64,000 bases of DNA from Acanthornis magna (GCA_036785705.1 JAWUZG010000138.1:1-64000); one strand, 5' to 3'. Counted from the first letter of the stretch, positions 1 through 13,249 are shown. A program made the numbers and translations. The notes: generated by a model from the letters alone, not told the origin.

Positions 1-3000
1 GAGCTGGCCTTAGCCTTTTCCAGCTGGCCCAGGACATTTTGACAGACCATAACAACTTTCAGCTTTTCGTCTTCATTGCCACCTTCCAGTATCTTCATCA
101 TGCTTGGCAGGAAGACGTCAATTTTTCTGCCTGTATGAAGAAGAGAATTTCCATTTTCTGAAAAGGCTGTGTCTAGACACCTCCCAGGGCAGCCACTCCA
201 GGCCCCACCATGGCAAGGAGGGTGTTTGGAGCAGTCGCCCCACATCCTGACCCCCACCCAGGCCAAGTCCTGCCTTGCACTCAGCCCAGGCCCTGGCTGC
301 AATGTGGCTGCCCCAATACCACCCTGCTCACCATCTCATCTCTCTCTGACAGCCCAACAAGGACTTGCAGCAGCAGGGAGCCCATCACCACGACAGAATA
401 GCCTCGATCACTCCAGGTTTTGGTTTCGTCCCCCAGCTCCTCCGAGTCAGTCTGCCCAAGGACGGCTTGCAGGATCAAACACAGCCATGAGGTGCTGGCA
501 GAGGGCTCACGGAAGGGGACCGAGGCCTTTTCTGGTAACTCACAGCTCTGTGAGAGGGGTGGGTGCCTTCTCTGCGAGGGTTGCAGCACTGCTTGCGGAG
601 CAAGGTAGCAAACTCATTTAGGACCTTGTCCAAAATCTCAGGCACGGAGGACAGAATATCCCACAGTTCCTGGTGCAGAGCTGGAAGCCAGGGGGCTGCC
701 TCAGCCACAGTGCCGTGGCCAGGAGCAGCCCCCACAGAACAGAGCCATGCTGGGGGTCCCCAGGGGCCCTGCCCAGGAGGAAGGACAGGGCTGAGGGGGA
801 GTTCTCTGCAGGGCTGGGAGCCTGAGCTGCTTTGGCTGCTGTGGGCCTGGCCAACGTGCCAGAGAGCTGCAAAGCTTGGTGGGATGGAGAGCCTGGCTCC
901 ATGGCGTGTTCTGCAGCATTCCTTGGATCTGGCAGCCACAGAGTCTCGGGGTCCCTCTCCCCACATGGAGCAAGCCCTTCAGATTGTCAGGGCCCGTACC
1001 TGTCTCTTTGAAGAGCCATCTCACACAGGTTGATGACCACTGCCGAGCGGTACTCATTGGTCATCAGGAGAAACAGCGACCTCACTTTCTCACGCTCTGG
1101 CTCTGTGTTAATGCCTGGCAGGTTTTCAAGCAAGCAGCTCAATATCCTCGGCACCTGGAGAGGATAGAGGTGAGGATGGCACTGCACTGGAGTGCAGCCG
1201 TGTCCTCAGCTGCCCTTCCCATTCCTCTCTGCTGCTTTCCAGTGGCTTCACATGCCCAAGCCATGTGGGTCTGTGAGGAAGGGATGGAGGGAGGGGCAAG
1301 GCCTGACAGGGCTGAAGATCAGAGCAATCCAGCCTCAGGGCACTTACATCCCTCAGCCAGGAGTCCGGGTCTTCCATGGCCGCATCCAGCATGCTCCTGG
1401 GCACCTCCTTGTCCGGGACACTGACATCTGTCATCGCCTCGATGCCTCGAGGACGATGTCTGTCATCTCCCTAGGCTGGAGGTATTTTCCAAAGGCCTAG
1501 AGAAGGAAGAAGGAAGGCAGACATTGCCACTGAGCGCTCTGATGGTGCTGCTTGGCCGGGCAGATGTTCCTTGCAGTGCTGGCAGCAGAGCCCACAGGAA
1601 AGCTGGCTGCAGTGCCTGCAGTCTCTGCTTGGGAGAGGGTGAGGAGACAGGGGCCCTCCACACTGGGGAGCAGGGCTCATGGGCATGGGGTGCTGGCCCT
1701 ACAGAGAACCAGGGGGGTCCAGGAGGGCTGGAGCTGCTGCTGGGACACAGGAGCACAGCCCGTGTGTTGTCCCTGCTCAGGGATGGCAGGAACTGCTTGT
1801 CTGGGCAGTGAGACCCCACCAGCCCCGCTGATTCTAGGTGCCTTTGCTCACACAAGTGCCCTGCTGATGCAACAGAAAAAAGCCCCAGCAAGGGGGGAGC
1901 TCATCACCTGGGTACAGTCCTTGGTGCTCAGGGGAACACATTGAGGAGATGGTCACAGTTTCCAAAATGAGTTGGCTTGACCTGTCCTTTGGCCTTGACT
2001 TGCCTGAACAGCAGGGCAAACACAGAAGAGTGTTTCTTGCTTTGCCAGCAAGCTCATCAAACCACCCTGAGATCCGCTTGCAAGGCAGCAGCACAGAATC
2101 AGTCAGGAGTTCTGTAGGGCATCAGGAATAGTTCTTGCTACAGGCAAGAGGGAGCAGCCAGTGTGCTGAATTGCTCTTCTCAAACGGGGAAGGCTTAGGA
2201 CCTGGCTTTGGGACCCGGGAGTCAATTGTAGCTTTGGCTGTGGGGGCCACAAGGCAGCAGGGTTCAAGGTCTGAAGGAAGGGGAGGAAGGAGAGCAGAAA
2301 CAAACAGATCCTGGACTTGGGGTGAGCACTCAGCTTCTGCAGTAAAGTGACAGCTGGGATGCTATGGGAAGCAGCTGGGAGGGGCAGAGGAGGTCAGGAA
2401 GCAGATCTTTCAAGAGAGGTCTGTGTGCACAGGGATAAAGGCCACAGCTACTCTTGTTTTTAACTCACAGATGAATAAGGCAAGGAAAAAAGAGCATGGA
2501 AAGCTGGAGAGCTTGTTTTGTCCTGGCATATCGCATCTGAATGAGACGTCCCAGCAGCTTTCCTAAGATCGGCATTGGGATGTCTGCAGGGCAGACAGGC
2601 CCAGAACTGTCTCTTCTGAGGTTGAGAGAAGCCTGGATGAGGGAGGCATGAGAAGAAGGGCTAAGAGAAGGAAGTGGTGCTGAAGACATATACCCAAGAG
2701 TACGCCCAGGGCTGGATTCCTGATGAACCTGGGCTTTGTAGGGCTCTCTGGCCCCATCTCTCAAAGCAACCAGCTGGGCAGCAGCCCTGCATGGAGAGTG
2801 GCAGGAAGGGGGGATTGCCATGGCTGGAGGGTGCCTGGTCCTTACCTTCAGAGAGCAATAGCTGGCAGGCAAACTGGTCAGGACATCAATCCTCCCTACA
2901 GCCCTTTCCCGCACAGCTTCTCTCCTAGATCTGGTGAAGTCCAGCAGCAGCTGGGACAAGAGAAGCCGCTGGTGAGCCCCCAGAGCAGACCCCCTCCAGG

Positions 3001-4831
3001 CTGAGCAACAGCTCTGGAGCCCTCATTCTGCTTGTGCCAGACCTCCAGCATGTCCTGCAGCTCCTTGCTGACACGGGAGACCAGGAAAGCCAAGCACCAT
3101 TGTCCTCAGCATTGTGTCCATGGATTTCAGGGTCTGCAAGAGGACAGAGAGCAGTGGCTGTGATTCTGCTGCTCCTTCCCCCACAGCCAGACATTGATCT
3201 GAACTCTCAGTGCCACAGGAGGACACCTGAACTGCCCAGGAGAGACACAGGGACCCAGCAACTGCTGGGGACAGAGCAGCCTGTGGCACAGGACACAGCC
3301 AGGCCCATGGCAAGGGGACAGAGCCACACGGGTGGGAAAGCCACACCAAGACCTCACCGTGCCTCAGATCTCGCTCATGGGGCAGCACAGGGTGAGCAGG
3401 GAGCAGCCCAGAGGGGCTGGAGGCTCCTGCAGCTCATCCAGCACTTACCTTGACGTAGAGGGAAGCCGTCCTGTACGGCATTTGCTTTTCTGGGGGAAGC
3501 CAGAAGACACTTGAGAAACATGCTGACAGGAGGCTTTTGGTTTTGCCCTCCAGCACGTTCTCCACCAAGCTGCAAGCACAGAGGAGGGACAGTTGGACAC
3601 TGGCGCTGGGAGCAGCCCCTCAAGGCCTCATGCAGATGGCATTACAGCTCTGGGGCAGGGGCCCACCTTAATTCTTCAATGGCAAGCATGGCGAGATGCC
3701 GGACCCTAAGGTCAGACGGTCCCTGGCTCTTTTTCCAGGATCTCCTGCAGAACACAACCAGAATGGCACCTGGCAGCTGCCAGCACCCAGTGCCTCGAGT
3801 CCCTGACCAACCCAAGCACTGTCCACACAGCGTGCCAGTGCCAGGGGTGCTGGGCCCATTGCCAGAACTCCAGGTGTCCCCTCACCTGGATATTCTCTGC
3901 CACTTGGCATGTTTGGCAGAACAAATCCAGGCCCTGGGTCAAGCCACGTTTCGAGGCGGTTTTGCAGACGATGTAGACGCTCTTCAGAAACGTGGCCTTG
4001 TAGGTCTCCTGGCAGCCGGGGGACAGAGACACAAACAGGGAGTGTGGGAGGGCAGGCACAGCCAGTGGCACTGGAGCACTGGGGGTGCAGTGCCCTGGGA
4101 GAAAGGCAGCTCTGCCCAGCCAGCACCCCTCCACAGCCCAGCAAAGCCCCTGCCGGCAAACGCCAGCACAGCCACTGTCCAACTGGCCACAGCTACCTTG
4201 TTGAGGTTGGACACAAAGGCTACGATGAAATCCACAGCATCCTCTGTCTCTTCGTACACAGGCAACCAGCTGGCATCTAGCAGAGGGGAAGAGGCAGGGA
4301 GGGCTGCAGAGGCTCTGGGCCACAGGAGAGAGCCAAAGAGACCTACCCTCCACCCAGCCCCGTGCCCGCTCCCCTGGCACAGCCCTTTGAGCAGCAGAGG
4401 AGCTGCCCTGCTGGAGCTGGGGAAGGCCCCAGTGGCCTGGGCTGAGGAGCATGCTGCCAGATGGGCAGCAAAGGTCCAGAGTCCCACTGCCCCTCACTGC
4501 CCATGCCCTGGAGCCCCTCTGCTCTGCTTTTTCTTGGCACAGGCTGTGCTGGGGCTGGCATCCAGCCCTCAGCTACCCTGCCATTCAGGCAACACCGTGC
4601 CTGTCCCCCAGGACAGGTCAGTGCCAGGAAAATGTGATCTGGCTTGGTGCAGGGTGTGCTGGTGGGCCCCAGCCCTGCTCAGCCCACGGGGCCCCCCTCT
4701 CACCAAGCTGCAGCGGCTGCATCGTGGTCGTGTCATAGACAGAGAACTGCTGGGATTTAAAGAGCTGCTGTCCTGGGAAGAGCTCTCCTCCTCCCAGGCC
4801 TCCATGGGGGAGGCAGGGGTCTCTTCTCCAT
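1..4831 (-). pseudogene. MROH-like gene A, partial, with many frameshifting indels (pseudogene or assembly errors)
   Basis: Same gene as B, C and D, cut by the window start inside exon 14. Exons by comparison with gene B: 1 4704-4831, 2 4197-4276, 3 3886-4008, 4 3667-3744, 5 3449-3569, 6 3043-3133, 7 2846-2950, 8 2469-2632, 9 (uncertain) 1908-2066, 10 1348-1496, 11 1000-1154, 12 544-680, 13 332-465, 14 1-130. Compared with B, exon 1 is 2 bases short, exon 4 is 2 short, exon 6 is 1 long, exon 8 is 2 short, exon 9 is 1 long, exon 10 is 1 short, exon 12 is 1 long, exon 13 is 1 short and exon 14 is 1 short. Exons 2, 3, 5, 7 and 11 keep their length. Most changes lie in homopolymers (for example five instead of six T at 122-126), and introns and flank are affected equally, so sequencing error is as likely as real decay. 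Splice sites are kept. Confidence 0.75.
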
Positions 4832-5253
4832 GCTGTCGGACAGACAGTATGGGGGATGATGGGGTGGGTGTTGGGGTGGGGTCGTGGGAAGCTTTGGGAA
4901 AACACTGTGGAGAAATAATTCAGCCGCACAGGGCCGCCAGGAATGGTGGGGCAAGACACGAGCTGCGCTCAGGGACTCCTGCTCAGCTCCAGGCTCCTGC
5001 CTGTCACCAGCCACTGTGGGCAGCAAGCAGGCTGGCCACACGTGCTGCACTGCGGTGTCACAAAGGGCCCCACTGTGACACAGCACCTGCCTCTAGCCAT
5101 TGAAGCGGCTCCGCCCCTCATGCTGCCTCCCCCCCCAGGCTGCTCCGGCTCCTCAGAGGGAGCAGCCCTGCCCTGGGAGGACCCCTGGGGCTCTGAGTGC
5201 CTGGGACGCCCCTGGGTCTGGGGAAAGGAGTGCCCAGGGCTCAGGATCCGCCC

Positions 5254-5649
5254 ACCTTTCTCAATCTTCTGGTCCCTTATCTGTATTATTGGTTCTCTTG
5301 AATTGTACCCCTCCCTCTTCTGTTCTTATCGGTGATGTACCCTTATCTCCTCCTTTGTCTCTCCCCTGACTGGTTAGCCCTGTCCCTGCGGAAGCGGCTG
5401 TCACAGGGGCAGGCTGGATTCTTCCCTTCCCTCGGGGGGCAGGGTGGAGATTCTTCGCTCCTGTCCTTGCGGGGGCAGGGAGGGATTCCTCCTTCCCTGT
5501 CCCTCGTGGGGCGAGGACCTTTGTCCTTCCCTTCTCTCCCTCCCAACACCTCTAGCCCGGACCTATCATAAACGGGAGCAAGGGGAGGACAACCCCCTCC
5601 TGCGAACCCTTCGTCTCCTCGTCGTCTTCTCTATTTTTATTCGATTACA
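5254..5649 (+). mobile_element. C/T-rich LTR-like block, unit 1
   Basis: This block holds degenerate repeats of about 35 bases built on CCCTGCGGGGGCAGGG followed by a GATTCCTTCC-like tail. A TATA-like CATAAA (about 5567) follows, then a T/C-rich end closing in GATTACA. This layout resembles U3 repeats, promoter and U5 of a retroviral LTR in plus orientation, antisense to the MROH-like gene. No clear left end or target-site duplication was found, so it stays a suggestion. Confidence 0.35.
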
Positions 5650-5869
5650 GCAAGCGATGGCTCCCAGGCTTGTTGACATGGAACCTGTCCCCAGCAAGGG
5701 GTCCCAGTGACCCAGCGCCCAGGCAGGACTGACACAGGGCTCAGTCCCAGGCACCCAGAGTGCCTCCAGACCCCACTTCTCCCTCAAGTGGGGCACAAGG
5801 TGGGCATGTGAGCCACAAGGGTGGAAAGCCACACCAAGACCTCACCCTGCCTCAGATCTCTGGTCATGG

Positions 5870-6487
5870 TGTCACCAAAACTGTGGGAAAAACAAAAACC
5901 CTCCAACAACATTTTTAATCTTAGAGAGTCAAGGCGTTACTTTATTATCTGGCCAGGATGCTGTTCTGGCCAGGCTGTGCACAGAAATCATCTCATCCAC
6001 ACATAGCCTGGGTGTGCAGAGAGAATCATTCCATGATGCACAGTTTTACGGATTTTCCCCAAATTTTATACAGTCAAACCCATAGAGATGCATTGTTTCA
6101 AAGGTCATTGGTCCAGAGTTGAGCAACCCCCGGTGTTCAGTTTCCCACTGGATGCGAATCCCCCTGGCCTCCAATGTAAATTAGATCTTCATTTTTCAAA
6201 TTGCTTATCAGTCCTTTCCCGGCGAGATGTCTTCAGCTCTGTCAGAGGTGCTCTGGGGCGGATGTTTGTAGATGGCCACCGATGTTCTGTAATGTTCCAT
6301 CGATGGCCTTTATCTGTCTGGGTATCTTTGGGCTACTCCCAGTCTGTAGATATGTTGAGTTCATCCGACCTCACCTGGCAGAACAATGTCCTGAAAAGAA
6401 ACTTAAAATTCCTTTTCCCGGGGTAAAGACAAACAAAGTCTTTGACTAAAGTTATACAAAATTTTTAAATTGGTCTATTTTCCAACA
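5870..6487 (-). mobile_element. Solo LTR of an endogenous retrovirus, unit 1
   Basis: On the minus strand it starts TGTTGG and ends GTGACA, with TATAAAA about 430 bases in and AATAAAG further on, in the order U3, R, U5. No internal retroviral genes are present. The insertion site is deduced from the duplicated parent segment (see unit 2). In this unit it is slightly shortened by small indels. Confidence 0.7.
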
Positions 6488-6559
6488 AAGGGGCAGCACA
6501 GGGTGAGCAGGGAGCAGCCCAGAGGGGCTGGAGGCTCCTGCAGCTCATCCAGCACTTAC

Positions 6560-6911
6560 CTTGACGTAGAGGGAAGCCGTCCTGTACGCATTTGCTTTTC
6601 TGGGGGAAGCCAGAAGACACTTGAGAAACATGCTGACAGGAGGCTTTTGGTTTTGCCCTCCAGCACGTTCCCCGCCAAGCTGCAAGCACAGAGGAGGGAC
6701 AGTTGGACACTGCGCTGGGAGCAGCCCTCAAGGCCTCATGCAGGGGACCCACAAGGGATGGGCAGATCCCCCCAGAACACTCGCTATCCCCTCACCTTGA
6801 TTTCCTCTGCCAGACTGTGTGTGTGCAGAATAAATCCAGGCCTGGGACAAGCCATGATTCCAAGTCGTTCTGGAATGGTTGCAGCAGCAGCCAAGCCAGC
6901 TCATGGGGCAG
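6560..6911 (-). pseudogene. Duplicated MROH exons 5' and 3' upstream of gene A
   Basis: Copy of the exon 5 and exon 3 region of the MROH-like gene lying upstream of gene A, without exon 4. In this unit one G is missing in the exon 5 copy (about 6587), which shifts its frame. Confidence 0.65.
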
Positions 6912-6929
6912 CTGCAGGGTGGGACGACA

Positions 6930-9800
6930 CGGACTCCCCTTGGGCATCCCAGCTGCTCTCAGCCCCCTGGTCAGGGACAGGGGCATCTGCCCCTGGAGGG
7001 ACCTTTTCCCGTGCAATGGTATTTACCGATTGAAGAAAAGTTCAAGCAGAAAAACACCTTTTGCTCTCAGCCCTTCTCAATCCCATTGCCCGCTCCTGGA
7101 GAGGTTTGGATATTTATTAGCAGTGACTTCAAGTGCATCATCAAGTGCTGCTCCATTCCAAGGCCAGATTGGGCTTGTAGGGCTGATTTACTCGGGGGGA
7201 GGTTGGGCAGCAGAACCTGTGGTACCTCTACATTAGAGCCTTAAAATCACAAGCAGTAATCAGGGGTCAGAAAAGCCACAGCTCTCTTTAGGGTCTCGAC
7301 CCTGACATGGGGGAGCACATGCAGGAGACGATTTTACTGCTACCACAATAACAGCAGCATTACTAAACCCATTCAAAACAATTACTGTTGGAGTTAGAGA
7401 AAAATAATGAAGTAGGTAAATAATTTACAGGGTGCCTGCAAAATAAAGAGGGAGAGAGGGCCTGTCTAAAACCCTGTCAACTGTGACTGCTCTGAAGCAG
7501 CTCCCAGGGCCTGCAGCCGTCTTCAGTTAGTTGCGCATTATTTAATTGGTTTCAAGTGATTTTCTGGACTGCTAATCACCATGCTGTAATTAAAAACCTG
7601 GGCAGCATGGTGAGTGCTATAGCACATTAGAGATGTTAAACTCCTGAGAATTCCTGTGATAGGGATGGCTGCTCCCCTAGCCTGGAGTGTGAAACACCCA
7701 GAGAGGAGTTGTGTGCAGCGGGTGAAGCAGAGGGAAGCAGGGCAAGGGGCCACCAGCATGCTGTGGAATCAATGTGAAATATTTATACACATCCTGAGAA
7801 CATCCACTGCTCATGGAAATACAGATTTTGAAAAGTCATGAATTTTGGAAGGGACAGAAGTTCTCCTTCTTCAGGCATAGCTGTCTCACTAAAAAGAGGT
7901 GGGGGGGAAGGAAAAATGAAGTTTTGCTTCACAGTTTGAGTTTTTAAATACTCATTAAATGGTTTGTGGTCTCCAAGATCCTCACTGTGTAATGAATCCT
8001 TTTATTTTTCTCAAGACCAGCTGCTATGTGGAATAAAGCCCAGCCATGCTTTCACCCCAGTGCGTACAGGATAGTGGTGGGAGAAAACGTCACTTAACAA
8101 TAAAGAAAAAAAAAGGCCAGTAACTCATTCCAGCATTGTTTTTTGATAAGTTTTCCCAAGCACCAGTTTTTGCTCAGAAGCCCAAACAGAAGCCAGTTCA
8201 CAAGTGTCAGTGGTGTTACATCTCCCTGGGCTGTTTTTTCCTCAGAAGCTTTTCCCAAGCGATTCACTTTCTGCAAACGCTCTGCTCAAGAAGTCTCAAT
8301 CACAACAAGTCCCACGTGGCCTCAAATGAAGGATTATCTCTCATCTAATCTTGTTCCAGGCCCTTCTTCATGGTGTCCTGGTCACAGCCAGGCACCTACA
8401 TGCTGTAACGTGTATCACCAAACCAGAAACCACACGTTGCATATATGTCTCAAGCCAGAAAAAAATCCCATTGAATTCCAAAGCAGATGCTCAGTCCAGA
8501 GACTCCACCCATCCCAGATGAGCACACCAAAGGCCCAGCCCTGCCCTTGCAGCATCCCCCCAGACTGTGCTGCTTTGGAGATAGCAAGGTGCTAAGAGAA
8601 CAGTTGTGCCCTGCTTGATCAGGGTTAACACGCAGGATTGTGGTGAGCAGCGTGAAGAAGGGATAGAGATTGCAAGCTCTGATGGATCCTGGAGAACACC
8701 TCTTCCCTCAAAAGGCACCATCAGAGCAGCTTCATCTGCTTCAAGACTTTCTGCAACATGATCCTAAAACCACAGCACTCCATCCCATGGCTTTCTGCTG
8801 CACAACTCATTTTCCGCAAAGCTCATTTTCTTAACCACATCATATTTGAAAGATTTGTTTCATCCCAAATTCAGAGGCTGAGGAAAAAGAGAGATTGAGG
8901 ACGGGACAGCAAATTGTCAAAAGCACAAATGGCACAATGCAACACCCCTAGGAGGGGCAGAAATAAAAAAAAAAAAAAACAAAAACACTTTAAAGGAGAT
9001 TAAAATGAATAAGAAGGACATTGAACTGGAAAAAATGGGGTGACATGCTCAGAGGATAGAGTCATGAATCCAAAAGGATAACACATCCTCTCAGGATGGA
9101 ACACTTTCTCACTGATGACCTCACTTCATCTGGCCACCATTGTTTCTGTAAAAGGTATGAATGCATCTGATCTCTCCTTAAAACTTAAGCAGGTGCCCAG
9201 ATTGATGATTCAAATGTGAGTCCCATGGGCACAAAACAACCAAAAGATTTTGCACACAAACAAACTCAGAGCTGCACATGCCTTTGTGGAAATATTTGTA
9301 ATGGAGGAAGAACATTTCAAGCACCCGAAATCTTGAGTGGTCCTCCAAAATGTTCCAACACTTGCAGTTGATGTATATTGAACTTGGACATTTGCATCTT
9401 CTCCAGCCAAGTCTGGTGTTCCCTCCATGATAAATGCAATTGATTTTTACATTCAAACTATTTTAGTAACTTGCACTCATCATCATTACAATCACAGATC
9501 AGGATTGCTGTACTTCACGCTAGAAGACCCAAATGCCTTGCAATTAATTTTGTCTTTTTCTTCTCCAGCAGACTTTTCCTTCAGGCCTCCAGAAATACTT
9601 CAGTTGTTCCCCAAATGTGAAAGCAATGTTTACACCACTCTGCTAACGAGAACACTTCCTTTACAATATCACTGCTGAATAACTTTCCCCTGGCTCGTGC
9701 ACACACTCCTAGCCATGAGCTAATTCACTCCAAAATCTTTCAAGGCTGCGCCTTTTTCCCTAGAGTTCCCAAGTTCAGGCTGAGCTTGGTTCTGTAGCAA
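6930..9800. other. Region without a recognisable gene, unit 1
   Basis: Moderately AT-rich sequence with only short chance open frames. The one landmark is an AATAAA-like A-rich tract at about 8961-8988. Equivalent stretches lie at about 22900-25780, 38910-41800 and 54925-57820. I see no tRNA, rRNA or conserved coding pattern in them. Confidence 0.6.
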
Positions 9801-9939
9801 ACCTGCACGGTTTGATGTTCTTACAGACCCGCACTGGCTTTCCTCCAGAAGCGGATTGCTTCTCTCAGCTTCTCTCATCGTTTGGAAAGACATTCACACC
9901 CTTTTCTCCTCGCACCCGGAACGCTCAGCAGCTCCCTGG

Positions 9940-11060
9940 GAAGAACAGGGCTGTGCATCAGGGATGGATCTGCTCCAGAAGCCAAGCAAGGCGCTGGCCT
10001 TGGCAATTGCCAGAGCCTGGGAGCTGTGCGGTTCCCGGCAGCTGGAGCAGCTCAGCCCGGAGCCCCGAGCGGCGGCCGAGCCCTGCTGCCCCACGGCGCT
10101 GCCGGCCCGCTGCGGCTGCTCTGGGCAGGGCTGCCCGGGGAGCTGCGTGCCTGCCCCGGCCGTGCCCGGGGAGCGCGGGGCTCTGGGGGCAGCTGCCCGG
10201 GCAGGGGCTGAGCTCGGGCACCTCTTGGGCCACGGGCTGCTTGCGGAGCGGCCTCGGCTCCTGCGGCAGCCCCGGCCCTGCAGCCGCAGCCCTGGCCCTG
10301 CAGCATCGCATGCGCCGGTGCCATGCACTCTGTGCCAGCGACAGCACCGTCCCTGCAGCCACCTCCAGGCACTGCCACCCGCGGGACCCACGGCCCCTGG
10401 CACCAGCACCCTCCAAGCCCCCCGGGCCCTGCCCAGCACAGCCTGCGCTGTCCTCTCCAGGTGCCACCAGAGTGGCCACAGGGGCTGGTGGCCTCTGCCA
10501 GCAGCAGCAATCGGGGCAGGGCCAGCACCACCTCGCTGGCCGTGGCTCTCTTGAAAAACGGCACAGGGCAATGCAATGCAGGGAGGCAGCAAATCCCAGA
10601 GCCGCTGGAGGCTCCAAGCCTTAACCATCAGCCCGTGCTGCTGCAGAAGCTGCTCCCCACATGCTGGCTCCAGCAATTCCCAAGGCTCTCATGGCCTTCA
10701 GAGCACGGAAAGGGATTTCACATCCCTGCAGCCTGATGCTGCCTCTGGGGCCAGCAGTCCCTTTGGCTGCAGCAGGAGGGCTGGCAGAAAGTTTCCTGCC
10801 GGCTTTGGTGTCATTGCTGCAGGGGCCACTCCTGTCAGAGCCCCTCTCTGCTGGTGACAGTTTTGCTCTTGGGGACACGGCTCTGCCCCAGCCCAGGAGC
10901 ACGAGCAGTGCCCAGTGCCAGGAGCAGTGTCAGTGGCACTGCCCTGTGCACAAGGACCCCCAGCCCTGGGGCACCCGTGCCAGCACCCCGGGAAACTCCA
11001 GCCCCAGGAACCCAGAGCAACCTGAAACTACTCCTCTGTGCCCAAAGGAATTGCAAAGAA
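9940..11060. other. GC-rich block with open frames on both strands, unit 1
   Basis: About 1.1 kb rich in G, C and CpG, sharply different from the AT-rich neighbours. Frames of 170 to 270 codons are open on both strands, as expected where stop codons are rare, and none gives a product I recognise. It may be a CpG island or a GC-rich exon. Unit 1 has one missing G near 9920 that changes which plus frame is longest. Confidence 0.45.
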
Positions 11061-11082
11061 GGTTGGGGTCTGTGAAACATGG

Positions 11083-12200
11083 ACCATTTATTTAGAGAAG
11101 AGCAGCAACAACAACAACCAACTACAGAAAATATTTACAATTTAAGAATCTTTATAACAACAACCATCTATAGAACATATTTAGAGTATCAAGTTCTATC
11201 TCAAAACTGGAATCTAATCAACGGATTTACAAAAAATCCTAACAACAGCTGTGAAGAACGAAGCTTCACGTTGTATAATTTTAACTTTTTATTACTAGAA
11301 AACAATTAACAATAGGGGATGCCCACAGAGCAAAGAGACAGCGCTGGGTGCTCGGCTGCTCTGGCCAGGGGCACACTGCCCAGAGCACTTGCAGCCCTTC
11401 TTATTTCCTTCGAGTGCCAGTCAAGGTGCTTAGGTACATTTGGATACTTGACACCAATCGGGGGTGCAGACTTCCTCAGCCCGCCCGCTGTGTCCGCCCA
11501 TCTGGGGCGCTCTGTCCAGACCCCACCCCATGGGGCATGCTCGCTGATGGAGCTGGGCCGTATATAAAGTATCTGAAAAAATTAGGTAATTGCTAAATAA
11601 GGTAACTAATTTGATACAGTCCTGTGAGGCACAGGTCACTCTCGCGTAAGATGCTGAACATGCTTAAATGGTGGCAGTTGAGCGTCTTGCAGGATCGGGC
11701 CCTTTACATTTTTAAATAACCTTACAGGAAAGACAGACATTTTCTTCATCTTATAAAATTATACTTTTCATAGTAGTGCAAAGCCTCATGTAAAAATGTA
11801 ATTAGACTAGATGTAATGGAATGGAATTCCCTGACTGACGCCCTTGACTGACATTTTCCGCTGAGCTTTCTAGAAGCTCTGCCCCGCTGGCCATCTTGCC
11901 CCATTCTTTTTAAAAGGGTTATGTTCTATTCTCTGAAGAACATTATTCAACAAGAGCTACAAAAAGTACAAAGAGTAAAAACAACCATCAAAACTGACCA
12001 ACCATCAAACTCCTTACAAACGTTTCATAATTAACCAACTAACCAAACATCCATCATTAACTACTTAACCGGACATTCATAATGAACCAATTAACACTCA
12101 AAAACTCCTATAACTCATTCATTAAGCAACCTCTATACGAAAATCAATCTTCTTTTTAGTCCATTTATAACAACAACTAACAGAACATATGTACAGGAAG
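11083..12200. repeat. AT-rich stretch with three related segments, unit 1
   Basis: Segments at about 11084-11148, 11149-11195 and 12161-12197 share the pattern TTTATAACAACAAC, a short spacer, then AGAACATAT (first copy more diverged). Between them lies AT-rich sequence with a TATATAAAG at about 11560. No gene is recognised. Counterparts lie at about 27066-28183, 43082-44199 and 59108-60225. Confidence 0.5.
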
Positions 12201-12584
12201 GTGTGTCCATCCTCTCCATCAGTCCTGGAAGAATAGGAAGCAACAGGGGCACTCCAGGCCAGCCCTGAAGGCTGTTCCCTGTGCTGCCCAGGTGGCACAC
12301 ACTGGCAGAGCAGAACTCTGAGCCGGGCTGAAGCTGGGACCCTGGCCCTGGGTACTGAGACAGGGCTGGTGTGGCCCAAAGCAAATGCAGGGCAGGCTAG
12401 GGGTCGTGCTTGTGACAGCCACCAGAATCCAGGGCCCCCCAGGGCACCGTGTCCCTGAGTGAGACCACCCAGCCCCAGTCCCAGCGTGGTGGCATTCTTC
12501 CTAATGTTGGACCTTGCCCCCAACCGGCCATGTCCTGGCATCCTATCCCTGGCTGTCTGGGAGAAGAGGCTGACCCCACCTGGC

Positions 12585-12860
12585 CCTTCCCTCCTGTCAG
12601 GGAGTTGTAAAGAGTGGTGAGGTCATCCCTGAGCCTCCTTTTCTCCAGGCTAAACACCCCCAGCTCTCTCAGACACTCCTCATAGGACATGCATTCCAGA
12701 CCCTTCACCAGCTTCGTTGCCCTTCTCTGGATTTGCTCGAGCACCTCAATGTCCTTCCTGAACTGAGGGGCCCAGAACTGGACACAGCACGTGGGTCCTC
12801 TCACAGACCTACGCAGGGTCTTGGGGACTTCCAGTGACACCAGCGTTAATGCAAGAGGAG
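12585..12860 (-). mobile_element. CR1-type LINE ORF2 tail fragment, unit 1
   Basis: The minus strand encodes a short tail resembling the C-terminus of avian CR1-like reverse transcriptase ORFs: [17 protein letters not shown], then [19 protein letters not shown] and DLTTLYNSL. Only about 60 residues are left; no reverse transcriptase core is present. It lies inside a longer minus open frame (12397-13236) that is otherwise not repeat-like. Confidence 0.65.
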
Positions 12861-13249
12861 CTGCCTGTTGGTGCAGAGCAGCCAGGCTTCCTGAAGGGCC
12901 CTGGGCAGCTCTGCAGGGATGGTGAGCTGCTGGGGGATGCTGAGTCCCAGGGCAGTAGGAGGGAGCAGCCAGCCATGGAAAGCAGCACTGGTTCCTCCCC
13001 AAGGTGCCCCGGCTGCCCATTCCTTCTCTCTGCTCAGATCCTCTGCTGTTTTTCCCAGCGCCTGGAGATGGCATCACCTCCTCATTGTTCGGGATTGATC
13101 TGGAGCAATTCTGGGGTCTGGCAATGTCTCTGGGTGAGCTTCTGGGCTTGTGGTGACCACCACACAGGAGTTGCTGACTGCCCCCCCTGGGGTTGGGGGA
13201 TGAAATCGTCATAGGGTGGGGCAACGTGGGGGACACGGGGATAGCTTTG

